Shown piece after piece: positions 1 to 9,501 of a stretch of DNA of 64,000 nucleotides. Source of the DNA: Thalassospira profundimaris (lineage in GTDB: Bacteria; Pseudomonadota; Alphaproteobacteria; Rhodospirillales; Thalassospiraceae); assembly GCF_003326795.1 (NCBI RefSeq), contig NZ_JPWI01000001.1, positions 868,001 to 932,000 on the forward strand, in the 5' to 3' direction. The notes beneath the pieces were generated by a model. The model was given only the letters and a program-made list of their open reading frames with translations, did not search any database and was not told the DNA's origin. Position 1 is the stretch's first letter; every line of letters starts with the position of its first letter. Position numbers and translations under genes: made by a program.

Positions 1-3000
1 GTGCTTGATGACCTGATTTCACCGGAAAAAACCGAACCGTCCCATATCGACAAGGAACGTCTGCTGCGTCTGCAAAAGGCGATGGGTCTGACCCATGAAG
101 ATCTTGAACTGATCCTTCATCCGATGGGCGAAGAAGGCAAGGAAGCCATCGGTTCGATGGGCGATGACACTCCGCTTGCGATCCTGTCGGATCGTTATCG
201 CGGGCTGCATCACTTCTTCCGCCAGAACTTCTCGCAGGTGACCAACCCGCCGATCGATTCCCTTCGTGAAGCGCGCGTCATGAGCCTGAAAACCCGTCTG
301 GGCAACCTTGGCAACGTTCTGGAAGAAGACGAAAGCCAGTGCGATCTGCTTCAACTTGAAAGCCCGGTTCTGACCAACGCCGAATATGAGGCGATGCGCG
401 GATATATGGGTGATACGGCAGTCGAGATTGATACCACCTTTGATATTACCGGTGGCCAGTCTGCCCTGCGTGATGCGATTTCGCGGATCCAGCGTGAAGC
501 AGAAGAAGCCGTTCGTGGTGGCGCACTGCATATCATCCTGACCGATGAAGCGATTTCCGAAGAGCGTGCTGCCATTCCGATGATCCTTGCGACCGGTGGC
601 GTTCACAGCCATCTCGTGAAGACGTCGCTGCGCACCTATATCTCGCTGAACGTTCGTTCGGCAGAATGCATGGACGTGCATTACTTCGCCGTTCTGATCG
701 GTGTCGGCGCGACGACGGTTAACGCCTATCTGGCGCAGGAAGGTCTGCTTGACCGTTATGCACGCGGTCTGTTCCCGAATGTGGTCAGCACTGCCGAAGT
801 CATGCAGCGCTTCAAGGCTGCAATCGATGCGGGTCTTCTCAAGATCATGTCAAAGATGGGCATCTCGATCATCAGTTCCTATCGCGGTGGCTATAACTTT
901 GAAAGTATCGGCCTGTCGCGTTCGCTGGTGGCTGAATTCTTCCCGGGCATGCCGTCGCGTATTTCAGGTATCGGTCTTCAGGGTATCCAGCGTCGCACGA
1001 TTGCCCAGCACAAGGAAGCGTTTAACGGCAATGTCGTTACCCTTCCGGTTGGTGGCCTTTACAAATACCGTCGCAGTGGCGAGCGCCACGTCTGGACCGG
1101 TCCGCTGATCCATACGTTGCAGTCCTCTGTGACTACGGGCAGCTACAACACGTTCCGCAAGTTCTCGGAAGGTCTGCGTTCGCGTGAACCGCTGCATCTC
1201 CGCGATCTTCTGGATTTCCGCAGTGACCGTAATCCGCTTCATCAGGACAAGGTCGAAAGCATTACCGAAATCCGCAAGCGTTTCGTGACCCCGGGCATGT
1301 CCCATGGTGCACTTTCGACCGAAGCCCACGAAGCACTGGCGATTGCCATGAACCGTATCGGCGCAAAGTCGAACTCCGGTGAAGGTGGTGAATCGCGTGA
1401 ACGTTTCCGTCCGCGTGCGAACGGCGACAATGCGCGTTCCTCGATCAAGCAGGTTGCGTCCGGTCGCTTTGGTGTGACGGCTGAATATCTGAATAACTGC
1501 GAAGAAATTCAGATCAAGGTCGCACAGGGGGCAAAGCCGGGCGAAGGTGGTCAGCTTCCGGGCTTCAAGGTTACGGTTGAAATCGCACAGCTGCGTCATG
1601 CGACGCCGGGTGTGACCCTGATTTCGCCGCCGCCGCACCACGACATCTATTCGATCGAAGATCTCGCACAGCTGATCTATGACCTTAAACAGATCAACCC
1701 GCGTTGCCGTGTTTGCGTGAAACTGGTGTCGCGTTCGGGTGTTGGTACGATTGCTGCCGGTGTTGCCAAGGCAAAAGCCGACGTGATCCTGATTTCCGGC
1801 TATGACGGTGGTACGGGTGCAAGCCCGCAGACCTCGATCAAATATGCAGGCGTTCCGTGGGAAATGGGCCTGTCGGAAGTCAACCAGGTCCTGACGCTCA
1901 ACAACCTGCGTGACAAGGTCAAACTCCGCGTTGACGGTGGTTTCAAAACCGGTCGTGACGTTGTGATTGGTGCGATGCTTGGTGCCGAGGAATTCGGTAT
2001 CGGGACCGCGTCCCTGATCGCACTTGGTTGCATCATGGTCCGTCAGTGTCATTCCAACACCTGTCCGGTTGGTGTCTGTACCCAGGATCCGGCACTGCGT
2101 GCCAAGTTCGTTGGTACGGCAGACAAGCTGGTCAACCTGTTCACCTTCATGGCCGAGGAAGTCAAAGACGTTCTGGCCGAGCTTGGCTATGACAAGCTTG
2201 AAGACGTGATTGGTCGCTCGGACCTGCTTCAGCAGGTTCACCGTGGCGCGAAAGACCTTGTTGACCTTGACCTCAACCCGCTGCTTGCACAGGCAGATGC
2301 CGGTGATCATGCTCGCTTCTGCACCATCGAAGGTCGCAATGAAGTGCCGGATACCCTTGATGCACAGATGATCAAGGATGCCCGTCCGCTTCTTGAAGAC
2401 GGCGAGAAGATGCAGCTTCAGTACAACATCCAGAACACCCAGCGTGCGATCGGGACCCGGATGTCGTCACTGATCACGCAGAAATACGGCATGACCGGTC
2501 TGAAACCGGGCCATCTGCATGTACGTCTGCGTGGTTCGGCTGGTCAGTCGCTTGGTGCCTTTGCAGTTCAGGGTCTGAAGATCGAAGTTCAGGGCGATGC
2601 CAACGACTATGTTGGCAAGGGTCTGTCGGGCGGGACGATTGTTCTGCGTCCGCGTCCTTCCAGCCCGCTCAAGACCAACGAAAACACCATCATCGGGAAC
2701 ACCATTCTTTATGGTGCGACTGCCGGCAAGCTGTTTGCTGCCGGTCAGGCTGGTGAACGTTTCTGTGTCCGTAACTCCGGTGCGACCGTTGTGGTCGAAG
2801 GGTGTGGTTCGAACGGTTGTGAATACATGACCGGCGGTACCGCAGTCATCCTGGGTTCGGTTGGTGAAAACTTTGGTGCCGGTATGACCGGTGGCATGGC
2901 CTTCATCTATGACGTCAATGGTACCTTTGCCGATGTCGTTAATGATGGTTCCATCCTCTACCAGCGCATTGAAACCCAGTATTGGGACGAACAGTGCCGT

Positions 3001-3168
3001 TCGCTCATCGAAGAGCATGTTGCAGAAACCGAAAGCGGTTATGCACGTACGATCCTTGATAACTGGGATCGTGAACGCGGCCACTTCTGGCAGATCGTGC
3101 CGAAAGAGATCGTCGACAAGCTGGAACATCCTATTCGCTCCGAGAGCGAAAACCAGGCAACTGCGTGA
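1..3168 (+). CDS. gltB: Glutamate synthase (NADPH) large subunit, 5'-truncated by window edge
   Basis: Alpha subunit of GOGAT, which makes two glutamates from glutamine and 2-oxoglutarate. The reading frame is open from base 1 and gives 1055 residues, against about 1500 for the family, so the N-terminal glutaminase domain lies outside the window. The GTG at base 1 is a codon of the gene, not its start. Visible parts are the central domain, the FMN-binding synthase domain (about residues 500-780, with motifs such as GYDGGTGASPQTS), the 3Fe-4S cysteines around C677-C693 (CHSNTCPVGVC) and the C-terminal glycine-rich beta-helix (about 820-1010; GGTAVILG, GMTGGMAFIYD). gltD is not downstream: the gene is followed by two terminators. 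Very confident. Confidence 0.97.
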   Translation: MLDDLISPEKTEPSHIDKERLLRLQKAMGLTHEDLELILHPMGEEGKEAIGSMGDDTPLAILSDRYRGLHHFFRQNFSQVTNPPIDSLREARVMSLKTRLGNLGNVLEEDESQCDLLQLESPVLTNAEYEAMRGYMGDTAVEIDTTFDITGGQSALRDAISRIQREAEEAVRGGALHIILTDEAISEERAAIPMILATGGVHSHLVKTSLRTYISLNVRSAECMDVHYFAVLIGVGATTVNAYLAQEGLLDRYARGLFPNVVSTAEVMQRFKAAIDAGLLKIMSKMGISIISSYRGGYNFESIGLSRSLVAEFFPGMPSRISGIGLQGIQRRTIAQHKEAFNGNVVTLPVGGLYKYRRSGERHVWTGPLIHTLQSSVTTGSYNTFRKFSEGLRSREPLHLRDLLDFRSDRNPLHQDKVESITEIRKRFVTPGMSHGALSTEAHEALAIAMNRIGAKSNSGEGGESRERFRPRANGDNARSSIKQVASGRFGVTAEYLNNCEEIQIKVAQGAKPGEGGQLPGFKVTVEIAQLRHATPGVTLISPPPHHDIYSIEDLAQLIYDLKQINPRCRVCVKLVSRSGVGTIAAGVAKAKADVILISGYDGGTGASPQTSIKYAGVPWEMGLSEVNQVLTLNNLRDKVKLRVDGGFKTGRDVVIGAMLGAEEFGIGTASLIALGCIMVRQCHSNTCPVGVCTQDPALRAKFVGTADKLVNLFTFMAEEVKDVLAELGYDKLEDVIGRSDLLQQVHRGAKDLVDLDLNPLLAQADAGDHARFCTIEGRNEVPDTLDAQMIKDARPLLEDGEKMQLQYNIQNTQRAIGTRMSSLITQKYGMTGLKPGHLHVRLRGSAGQSLGAFAVQGLKIEVQGDANDYVGKGLSGGTIVLRPRPSSPLKTNENTIIGNTILYGATAGKLFAAGQAGERFCVRNSGATVVVEGCGSNGCEYMTGGTAVILGSVGENFGAGMTGGMAFIYDVNGTFADVVNDGSILYQRIETQYWDEQCRSLIEEHVAETESGYARTILDNWDRERGHFWQIVPKEIVDKLEHPIRSESENQATA

Positions 3169-3224
3169 TCTGATCACGCTTTTGCGCAAGCTCCCTTGTC
3201 CAACACACCTGGACAATTGAACTG

Positions 3225-3258
3225 GCCCCGTACTTCGGTACGGGGCACTTTTCTTTGT
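3225..3258 (+). terminator. Intrinsic terminator after gltB
   Basis: A perfect 9-bp stem (3225-3233 with 3238-3246) closed by a TTCG tetraloop, followed by a T-rich tail (ACTTTTCTTT). It lies 57 bp after the gltB stop. Confidence 0.85.
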
Positions 3259-3281
3259 CGGTGTTGCGACATACGAGCAGC

Positions 3282-3312
3282 AAAAAAGGCGGGCCATCTG
3301 GTCCGCCTTTTA
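3282..3312. terminator. Bidirectional terminator
   Basis: A run of six A, then a GC-rich stem (GGCGGGCC pairing with GGTCCGCC, one G-T wobble) with an ATCT loop, then TTTT. The A and T runs on both sides suit it to ending both gltB readthrough and the leftward small gene that stops at 3358. Confidence 0.8.
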
Positions 3313-3357
3313 AATTTGTTCATCAAGATCACGTGGCTGCCGCGTTTCCCGGCAAGT

Positions 3358-3585
3358 TTAGAGCAGGATGTTCAGATATGTGCCACGCCGCGCATTGTGG
3401 TCAATCTGGTCTGTGGCGATCAGGTTGCGCAGGCGGGCAAGCTGGGATGCGATGAAGCTTTCAGACGATGGCTGTTCTGCATTCGCCGACACACGACCAC
3501 CGACACCCGGAGCGCCCTGAGGGCGGGCACGCGCATCATGAAGTCCCGTTTGGGAAGAGCCAGTACCAATTCTGTTGGCGACCAT
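3358..3585 (-). CDS. Small protein of unknown function (75 aa)
   Basis: No family recognised. I take the ATG at 3585 as start; an in-frame TTG at 3597 would add four residues. The middle part is polar, rich in Gly, Ala and Ser, and probably disordered. The C-terminal half (residues about 43-75, from SSESFIASQLARLR) looks helical and ends with RRGTYLNILL. The neighbouring small gene at 3732-3956 on the same strand ends with HRGTRVNILT, so both share an RGT-x2-NIL tail. The gene has its own terminator downstream (3282-3312) and is separated from its neighbour by another terminator, so the two are probably independent transcripts. Coding status is supported mainly by this shared tail. Confidence 0.5.
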   Translation of the reverse strand: MVANRIGTGSSQTGLHDARARPQGAPGVGGRVSANAEQPSSESFIASQLARLRNLIATDQIDHNARRGTYLNILL

Positions 3586-3683
3586 TGTACCGTCCAAATC
3601 TAAAGCCGGTCATGACATTAGCATGCGGTACAGGATTTGTCATGTTTGCGAGAGTTGGGGGCTCAGGAGGTGCAGGCACAAAA

Positions 3684-3706
3684 AGGGGTGGCTTTTGACC
3701 ACCCCT
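3684..3706 (-). terminator. Terminator of the 3732-3956 gene
   Basis: A perfect 8-bp stem (3684-3691 with 3699-3706) and a 7-nt loop. Read on the minus strand it is followed by TTTTT, just after the stop of the small gene at 3732. Confidence 0.8.
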
Positions 3707-3731
3707 GGAGGAAGCTAACGAGAGGGAAAAA

Positions 3732-3956
3732 TCACGTTAGGATATTAACTCTGGTGCCGCGATGACCACTGGTCTGAAGCGGCTGATGTTCTGTGACGAT
3801 GGAACCGATAACCTTGGCCAGACCGGTTGCCTTGTTGATCGCGCCTTCGGCGGCGGCAAATGGCAACGACGGATCGGCTCCGCCATTGGGGGTGATGGCA
3901 TCATTGACGGCCTGTGCGGCTGTGCCGAGCCCTGAACCTTGTACCGAACCGATCAT
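3732..3956 (-). CDS. Small protein of unknown function (74 aa)
   Basis: No family recognised. It starts with ATG and has a GAGGT ribosome site about 6 nt upstream. The sequence is rich in Ala and Gly, with a possible amphipathic stretch (about residues 32-53, AAAEGAINKATGLAKVIGS), and ends with HRGTRVNILT. The tail matches that of the small protein at 3358-3585. Size and composition loosely recall the short RebB or 'killing trait' proteins, but I do not see their conserved residues and do not claim that. It has its own terminator, and a CRP-type dyad lies 100 bp upstream. There is no signal peptide. Confidence 0.6.
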   Translation of the reverse strand: MIGSVQGSGLGTAAQAVNDAITPNGGADPSLPFAAAEGAINKATGLAKVIGSIVTEHQPLQTSGHRGTRVNILT

Positions 3957-4055
3957 CTTGACCTCGTCATCCTTTCCAAAAGGGCAGATCGCCCATCGAA
4001 GAGAACATCATTAATTCTGTCTGATCTAAAGGTAGGGATTAATTGCGTCCGGAAA

Positions 4056-4071
4056 AGTGACGGTTGTCACA
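4056..4071. promoter_or_regulatory. CRP-type dyad (site 1 of 3)
   Basis: The sequence AGTGACGGTTGTCACA fits the CRP half-sites TGTGA-N6-TCACA with one mismatch. It lies 100 bp upstream of the small gene starting at 3956. Similar dyads are found at 32229 and 35037. The region 3957-4262 holds no other gene. Confidence 0.45.
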
Positions 4072-4226
4072 GCGCCAAGGTGCAGGCTGTCCCGGGCACC
4101 TGTAACCGTATGTAATGCAAGTGTTTAGATCGAATATCCCCGTAAAGATTTTTTTAACCTTCGGGTGATGATCGGGGTGTCTTCAGGGGTCTGTCGGTTG
4201 TGGACTCGGGCATGCCATCCCGAATG

Positions 4227-4250
4227 CCGGGATATCGGAACATATCCCGG
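4227..4250 (-). terminator. Hairpin after the hybrid kinase gene
   Basis: A perfect 9-bp inverted repeat (4227-4235 with 4242-4250) with a 6-nt loop, 13 bp beyond the kinase stop. No T run follows on the minus strand, so it may protect a 3' end rather than terminate alone. Confidence 0.5.
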
Positions 4251-4262
4251 GCGACTGGACGT

Positions 4263-6620
4263 CTAGCTACGCTGGCGTTCGGAACGCAGCGCAATGGCGT
4301 CATGAATGGCTTTTTGCAACTGGGTCGGGCGGAAAGGCTTTTTGATAAAGATGTAGTTGCCCAGCAGATTGTCGAGTTCCTTGCGAGACCGTGCGGGATA
4401 GCCCGACATGAATACAACGCTGTATCTGGGATTCGTGCGCAGGGCTTCCATAATCAGCTGGGGACCGGAGCGACCAGACATGACAACATCGGTCAGAATA
4501 ACGTCAAACGGATCGTCCTGTTCGGCCTTGCCAAGAACTTCAAGCGCCTCTTCCGTGCTTTTTGCCGTTTCAGTTCTGAAACCCGCATCTTCAAGAATGA
4601 TGCGTGCGGTTGTCCGAAGTGCCTGTTCGTCATCAACGATCAGGATGCGCTCCCCGTTGCCGGGCATCCCGGCGGCATCATCGACCAGAAGGGTTGTCTC
4701 GACCCCCGGTTCAGAGCGTGGCAGATAAACAGAGAAGGTCGTACCTTCGCCCTCGACGCTTTCGACATTGATGAAGCCGTGGGATTCTTCGACCCAGCTA
4801 TGAACAATCGAAAGCCCAAGTCCCGTGCCCTTGCCGGGCTCCTTGGTCGAGAAGAAGGGCTCAAAGATATTGCCGATAATGTCATCGGGAATGCCGGTCC
4901 CGGTATCCTGAACCGTTATGACAACAAATTCGCCTGCGACGTCTTCGGGATAGCTGTCCTCGTCCTCGTCGGGATTGCGTTCGGCAAAGGGCGGGATATC
5001 AACACTGCGCGATGAGATCTGCAATGTGCCGCCATCTGGCATTGCGTCGCGGGCATTGATCGCAAGGTTGAGGATACAGGCAGAAAGCTGAGTCGGATCG
5101 ACACGGGTATAAAGGTCCGGTTTGTCCGTCCAGATCTGCAATTCGATCCGGTGTTCGAGCAGGGTAAGAAGCAACTTCTCCATTTCCGAGAAGATGTTTT
5201 GGACCCGAATATTTGTCGGCTGATCAATCCGGCGGCGTGAAAACATCAAAAGCTGATCAGCGACACTGGTTGCACGTTCGCCCAGTGAAATCACGTGATC
5301 GAGATATTCTTTCACCCGTTCCTTGTCATCGATTTTTGCGCGGGCAACTTCGGCAAAGCTCAGGATGCCGGCAAGGCAGTTGTTGAATTCATGGGCAACC
5401 CCGCCAGCCATCTGACCGACAGCTTCAAGCTTCTGGGACGTTGCGAGCTGGCGCTGAAGGGCTTGCTGTTCTTCACTCGCGCGATGCTGGGCTGTGATGT
5501 TGCTGCCTGTGCCACGATAGCCATTGAAACGTCCATCAAGCGAAAAGACCGGAACGCCGTTGATGCGTCCATAGTGCTTTTCGCCTTTGCGCGAGGTCCA
5601 TGAAAATTCGACATTCTGGAATGCCATATGGGCATCAAGTCTGCGTTGCAGGTAATGCCAGCCTTCCGGGTGTTCGGATGTCAGGCCAAGCCGGTCAAAT
5701 GACTGCCCTTGCGGGGACCCGTTGATTTCTTCGATCAGCTGATAAAACTTGTAGGATGCAAATGCGATCTTGAGGTCTGCACCCATTTCCCAATACCAGT
5801 CTGCCGAAGACAGGGTGAAGTCACGGAAGCGTTCTTCGCTGTCGCGCAGTGCATCCTGTGCAATCTGATGTTGCTGGGTACGGCGTTCAAGACTTTCGGC
5901 CATGGCATTCAGGCCACGTTCAAGCGTACCGATTTCGTCACGGCCCATCGGTGTCAGGCGTGAGCTCAGCTTACCCAGCTGGATCTTGTTGACGAATTGT
6001 GCAGCCGTAATCAGACGTCGCAGAACGGTTTGTTGCGTAAACAGAAAGATCAAAGCCGAGGTCAGCAAAATGCACAGCGCCGAACCGATCAGAAGCACGG
6101 ATTGCATCTGTCGCTGGCTTGCCTCAAGCCCCTTGGTCGAGACCTTGAGATAGACATACATAAAGGGCTGATTGGCGTTCAGACTGAAAAGCGGTGTGAT
6201 CGAGACGATGCTGTGACCGTCTCTGTCATCGGTTGTGAACAATGCCGGCTTCGACATATCGGCGCGCAGTTGTTCCGCCGGAAATCCCGGAATAGTCGAA
6301 ATGGAACTGCCAATCACAAAGGGATCAATGGCGTGATAAATCGTGCCGTCAAAGCCGACCGCCATGGCCTGCAGCAAGTGATCACCCAGAAGAAGCTTCA
6401 TCTGACTGGCATCACTCAGGATCGAGACCTTAAGCTGTTCATCCTGAATCAGGCGGCCGGGCGTACTGATTTGTTCCGCGATGCGGCGATCAATCTCGGC
6501 GCCGAAATACTGGATATAATAGCCACCGAACAATCCGAGCAGAATGGTTTCCACGATGACGATCGCGAGTGCGATCTTGAATACCAGGCTGCCGATCAGT
6601 CGGTCTAACAGCTTCTTCAC
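4263..6620 (-). CDS. Membrane hybrid sensor histidine kinase (HAMP-PAS-HisKA-HATPase-REC)
   Basis: 785-residue inner-membrane hybrid kinase. Order: TM1 (about 12-34), a periplasmic sensing region (about 35-170), TM2 (about 173-195), HAMP (about 197-250), PAS (about 262-380), HisKA with the H-box VAHEFNN (His about 410), the N-box ([13 protein letters not shown], about 520), G-boxes ([16 protein letters not shown]) and a C-terminal receiver domain (LIVDDE; phospho-acceptor Asp in LTDVV, about 711; the KKPF lysine). GTG start with GGGGAG upstream. The gene sits 45 bp behind an orphan solute-binding protein gene, suggesting that the binding protein delivers the signal. No DNA-binding partner is adjacent, so a phosphotransfer protein or regulator elsewhere is needed. 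Confidence 0.92.
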   Translation of the reverse strand: MKKLLDRLIGSLVFKIALAIVIVETILLGLFGGYYIQYFGAEIDRRIAEQISTPGRLIQDEQLKVSILSDASQMKLLLGDHLLQAMAVGFDGTIYHAIDPFVIGSSISTIPGFPAEQLRADMSKPALFTTDDRDGHSIVSITPLFSLNANQPFMYVYLKVSTKGLEASQRQMQSVLLIGSALCILLTSALIFLFTQQTVLRRLITAAQFVNKIQLGKLSSRLTPMGRDEIGTLERGLNAMAESLERRTQQHQIAQDALRDSEERFRDFTLSSADWYWEMGADLKIAFASYKFYQLIEEINGSPQGQSFDRLGLTSEHPEGWHYLQRRLDAHMAFQNVEFSWTSRKGEKHYGRINGVPVFSLDGRFNGYRGTGSNITAQHRASEEQQALQRQLATSQKLEAVGQMAGGVAHEFNNCLAGILSFAEVARAKIDDKERVKEYLDHVISLGERATSVADQLLMFSRRRIDQPTNIRVQNIFSEMEKLLLTLLEHRIELQIWTDKPDLYTRVDPTQLSACILNLAINARDAMPDGGTLQISSRSVDIPPFAERNPDEDEDSYPEDVAGEFVVITVQDTGTGIPDDIIGNIFEPFFSTKEPGKGTGLGLSIVHSWVEESHGFINVESVEGEGTTFSVYLPRSEPGVETTLLVDDAAGMPGNGERILIVDDEQALRTTARIILEDAGFRTETAKSTEEALEVLGKAEQDDPFDVILTDVVMSGRSGPQLIMEALRTNPRYSVVFMSGYPARSRKELDNLLGNYIFIKKPFRPTQLQKAIHDAIALRSERQRS

Positions 6621-6665
6621 GCGTAGTCGTCTCCCCTGACCGAGAACCCGGCCCCGCGCATCCCG

Positions 6666-8570
6666 TTAGTTTGGCTCAATATAATATTGGCTCGGGTTGG
6701 TCGGTGCCGGCGTCGCATAGCTCCAGGCCGCCGGAATGACTTTGGGAACGTTGTGGAAGTTTTTTGCAACCACGCCTTTCCGGTTCGGCGGAAGAGCAAT
6801 TCCCATAACGTAAAACTGATCTACGCTGATGTCGAGGATGTCACGCATCAGTTGAGTTTGTTTTTGAGCGTTCGCGGTTTCTTTGAGTTGATTATAGAGT
6901 GCAAGTTGCCTTTGAACGGTCTCGGGGGGCGTGATGGCATCAGGGCTTTCCGGATTGACGTACCAGTTGGCCCAGCCGGTTGCGAACCAGGAAGAATCCG
7001 GGGACATCGGCAGATAGTTAATGGGGATCACCATCGCATCCAGACCACCATCGCCACCCCAGGCGCTTGCCTGATGATCATTGAGTTCGCGCAGAGACAC
7101 AAACTCTTCACGCGGAAGGTTGCGCGCCCTCACATCTATACCAAGTTCACGCCAATACTGGATCACTGCATCAAGGATTGCAAAACGGTCAGCCCCCTCG
7201 GTGTCGATGGTAAATGACAGGCGCTTGCCATCCGGTCTCAGCAGGAAGCCGTCCTCATCTTTGTGGCGCAAACCTGTTCGTGCAATGTAGTCCGCGGCAA
7301 GGGCAGGGTCATAGTGAATATACTGACGTGCCAGAACTGTGTGATAAAGCGGGCTTTCCGGGCGTGGTGCCGCCTGATGAGGCAGCGCCTCGGGCACAAA
7401 GCGTGCAATGATGTCGTCGCGATCAATGGCATGCGAAAGCGCAATCCGGAAATTCTTGTCCTGGAAGATATTGCGTAATACCGGATCCTTGTCATTGAGG
7501 TTCAAAGACAAGGTCAGGGTGTTCATATCGCTTTCAATCAGCGTGAAAGGCTGCAGGTTCTCATTGGCAGAAAGCACCTCGTCTGCACGCGTGCTGACAT
7601 GGCGTTCCTGCATATTCACTTTGCCCGCAATTGCCGCGTCGCCTGCGGCACTTTTTGACGGAACAAGTGTAAATGATACCTCGTCGATATAGGGAAGCTG
7701 ACGACCGGTAGGATCAATTTTCCAGTAGTAGGGATTGCGCTTGGCAATCAGGGGATCATCCGTTCCGTACACGCCCGTGAGGACCCAGGCATTTAATGTG
7801 GGGACATCCGGATTGAGCCAGCGAGACGGATCGTCAATCGTGCCCGGATTACCAAACACACTGACAAAGCGTTCTTTCCATCCGTCAAAGCCAAGTGCGC
7901 GCGCTTCCGCGTCTGCGTTCTGATTGTATTTCGGCAAAAGCGGTTTGAGAAAATGGGCCGGATAGCTTACCGGCTCCACCCCTTCGGGGCGCGCAAGGGC
8001 TGTCGGAAACAGGCCATAAGGGGTACTGAAACGAAATGCGACGGTGTTTTCGTCAACTTCGTCAATTTTCACGGCGTTTCCACCGGCTGTCAGCCACTCG
8101 GGCACGGCGTTCGGAAAGGCCGGATTCAGCAGGATATCTTCATACCAGAAAATAATGTCTTTGGCAGTGAAGGGGGCACCATCAGACCAGCGCATACCCG
8201 GACGCAGACGGAAAAAGAATTCAGTCGCATCACTGCTTGGCTGGAATGAGAGAGCAACATTCGGAATGGTCGAAGTCCATTGCGGTGTCCAGCGCAGAAG
8301 GGGCTCATATCCGATATTGCGGATCAGAAGTGCCTGATCGCGCTGGCTTCGCTGGGCCATTTGCCAAGTGCCGCCATAGACGCCAATTTTGTCATTCGGG
8401 GTGACAATCATCGGAGTGGTTGGCAGACGATCATTAACGGGGGGAAGCTTGCCCTCGGCAACCCGCTTTGCAAGGGTAGGGGACTCGCCAAATTCGACAG
8501 CGCGCGTTTCGGGGAGATTGATGAACAAAGCTCCCAGTGCAGCGATCAAAATGTACGTAAACTGTTTCAA
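6666..8570 (-). CDS. Periplasmic family-5 solute-binding protein (peptide/opine type), orphan
   Basis: 634 residues. An N-terminal signal peptide (MKQFTYILIAALGALF, cleavage probably after about residue 24) leads into an SBP_bac_5 domain of the DppA/OppA class; WKIDPTGRQLPYIDEV and YGTDDPLIAKRNPYYW are typical of large binding proteins of this family. The start codon is TTG, chosen because it gives a proper signal peptide and has TAAGGG just upstream; no better ATG gives this. No permease or ATPase gene is adjacent. The next gene downstream in the same direction is a hybrid histidine kinase, so this may be a sensory binding protein rather than a transport component. The ligand is unknown. Confidence 0.88.
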   Translation of the reverse strand: MKQFTYILIAALGALFINLPETRAVEFGESPTLAKRVAEGKLPPVNDRLPTTPMIVTPNDKIGVYGGTWQMAQRSQRDQALLIRNIGYEPLLRWTPQWTSTIPNVALSFQPSSDATEFFFRLRPGMRWSDGAPFTAKDIIFWYEDILLNPAFPNAVPEWLTAGGNAVKIDEVDENTVAFRFSTPYGLFPTALARPEGVEPVSYPAHFLKPLLPKYNQNADAEARALGFDGWKERFVSVFGNPGTIDDPSRWLNPDVPTLNAWVLTGVYGTDDPLIAKRNPYYWKIDPTGRQLPYIDEVSFTLVPSKSAAGDAAIAGKVNMQERHVSTRADEVLSANENLQPFTLIESDMNTLTLSLNLNDKDPVLRNIFQDKNFRIALSHAIDRDDIIARFVPEALPHQAAPRPESPLYHTVLARQYIHYDPALAADYIARTGLRHKDEDGFLLRPDGKRLSFTIDTEGADRFAILDAVIQYWRELGIDVRARNLPREEFVSLRELNDHQASAWGGDGGLDAMVIPINYLPMSPDSSWFATGWANWYVNPESPDAITPPETVQRQLALYNQLKETANAQKQTQLMRDILDISVDQFYVMGIALPPNRKGVVAKNFHNVPKVIPAAWSYATPAPTNPSQYYIEPN

Positions 8571-9057
8571 AAAACCCTTAGCCCCCGTGGCGTTGCCTGC
8601 CTTTGATCAAAGGTATCGATAAAGCTATTCAAAGGTGGTGAATACCCTGAGTGGATAAGAAGGTAAATACACCAATGCGCTTGATAAACCCCAAAATGAC
8701 AGAATCTGAACATTCCCCTATGAAGACAATTTACAAGTTTGATTGGTTCTTTTTATTTCTTGCAATGGGTTGTATCGATCCCGGGAAGTTCCCTTGGTCC
8801 GAAATGCCGCAGGTTTGAGAGGTTTTCATGCGAAATCGAAAAAACCAGAGGGTCGGTTTCTTTGGTGCCTGTGGTTGAGCCTGTAAGCGCTGTTGTCTTG
8901 TCTGGAACATACATATTCTACCAAAGTTTAATTACATCTAAATTAGGTATCTGGCGTTTGCGCCGTGAAATTTCGAGAATGAACGGCTTAATTCCTTAAG
9001 CGAGTCGCCATATATCTGATGTAAGGCAGTTTGAACTGATCTGGTAAAAGATGTGCC
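8571..9057. other. Intergenic region between divergent genes
   Basis: 487 bp, relatively AT-rich in its second half, between the leftward binding-protein gene and the rightward 9058 gene. It should hold both promoters. I see no convincing gene: an open frame at 8739-8999 lacks a ribosome site and has no recognisable content. No clear operator was found. Confidence 0.6.
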
Positions 9058-9357
9058 ATGGCACAAAGTGACAAAAAAAATCGGCAGGATCATGGGGCAT
9101 CTTTTATGAAAGGGCCCAAGCCTCTGGCTCCCATCCCGCGATATGAGCCGGGATCAGATGATGCTTTGCGTGACCGTCTGAATTCAACATCTGCAACGTC
9201 TTCTTTTGCTCCGGTCGATATTGATGCCGATGGCATCAATGTTGCCGGGATCGAGGGGATGATTGATCGTAAGAAGGCAAATGTTGCGGCAAAGATTGTC
9301 GATACGGATCCCGATCAGGCATTGCGCATCATTCGAAACTGGCTCCTTCAAGAATGA
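9058..9357 (+). CDS. Small protein with a FliF C-terminal-like tail
   Basis: 99 residues, soluble. The first half is polar and probably disordered (Lys, Ser, Pro). The last 35 residues (GIEGMIDRKKANVAAKIVD, then TDPDQALRIIRNWLLQE) resemble the C-terminus of flagellar MS-ring protein FliF, the short helical segment that binds the rotor protein FliG. FliF itself is about 550 residues with two membrane spans, and none of that is present. So this is either a stand-alone FliG-binding tail or chance similarity in a short helical segment. No flagellar genes are in the window. Starts at ATG with a weak AAAAGATG ribosome site. The resemblance is from memory of the family, not an alignment. Confidence 0.6.
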   Translation: MAQSDKKNRQDHGASFMKGPKPLAPIPRYEPGSDDALRDRLNSTSATSSFAPVDIDADGINVAGIEGMIDRKKANVAAKIVDTDPDQALRIIRNWLLQE

Positions 9358-9501
9358 TGATGCGCTCGGTGCGTCTCTCAAGATCAAAATCAGTCAGGCC
9401 AAAGAACCTTCCTTGTCGCAGGGGTGGTATAATTCCTTGGCATTGAGTGATTTTTTGTCATGCTGAGGGCTCGATGCGTAAAGGGGAGGCGCAAAAAGCC
9501 C

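Noticed and set aside
964..2310. Long open frame opposite gltB (minus strand)
   Set aside because: It lies wholly antisense to a highly conserved gene and has an Arg/Asn/Thr-rich product with no recognised domain; a shadow of gltB codon use.
4200..5015. Open frame opposite the hybrid kinase receiver region (plus strand)
   Set aside because: Fully overlaps the well-supported kinase gene; no recognised domain.
8739..8999. 86-codon open frame in the intergenic gap
   Set aside because: No ribosome site, no recognised features and composition unlike neighbouring genes.
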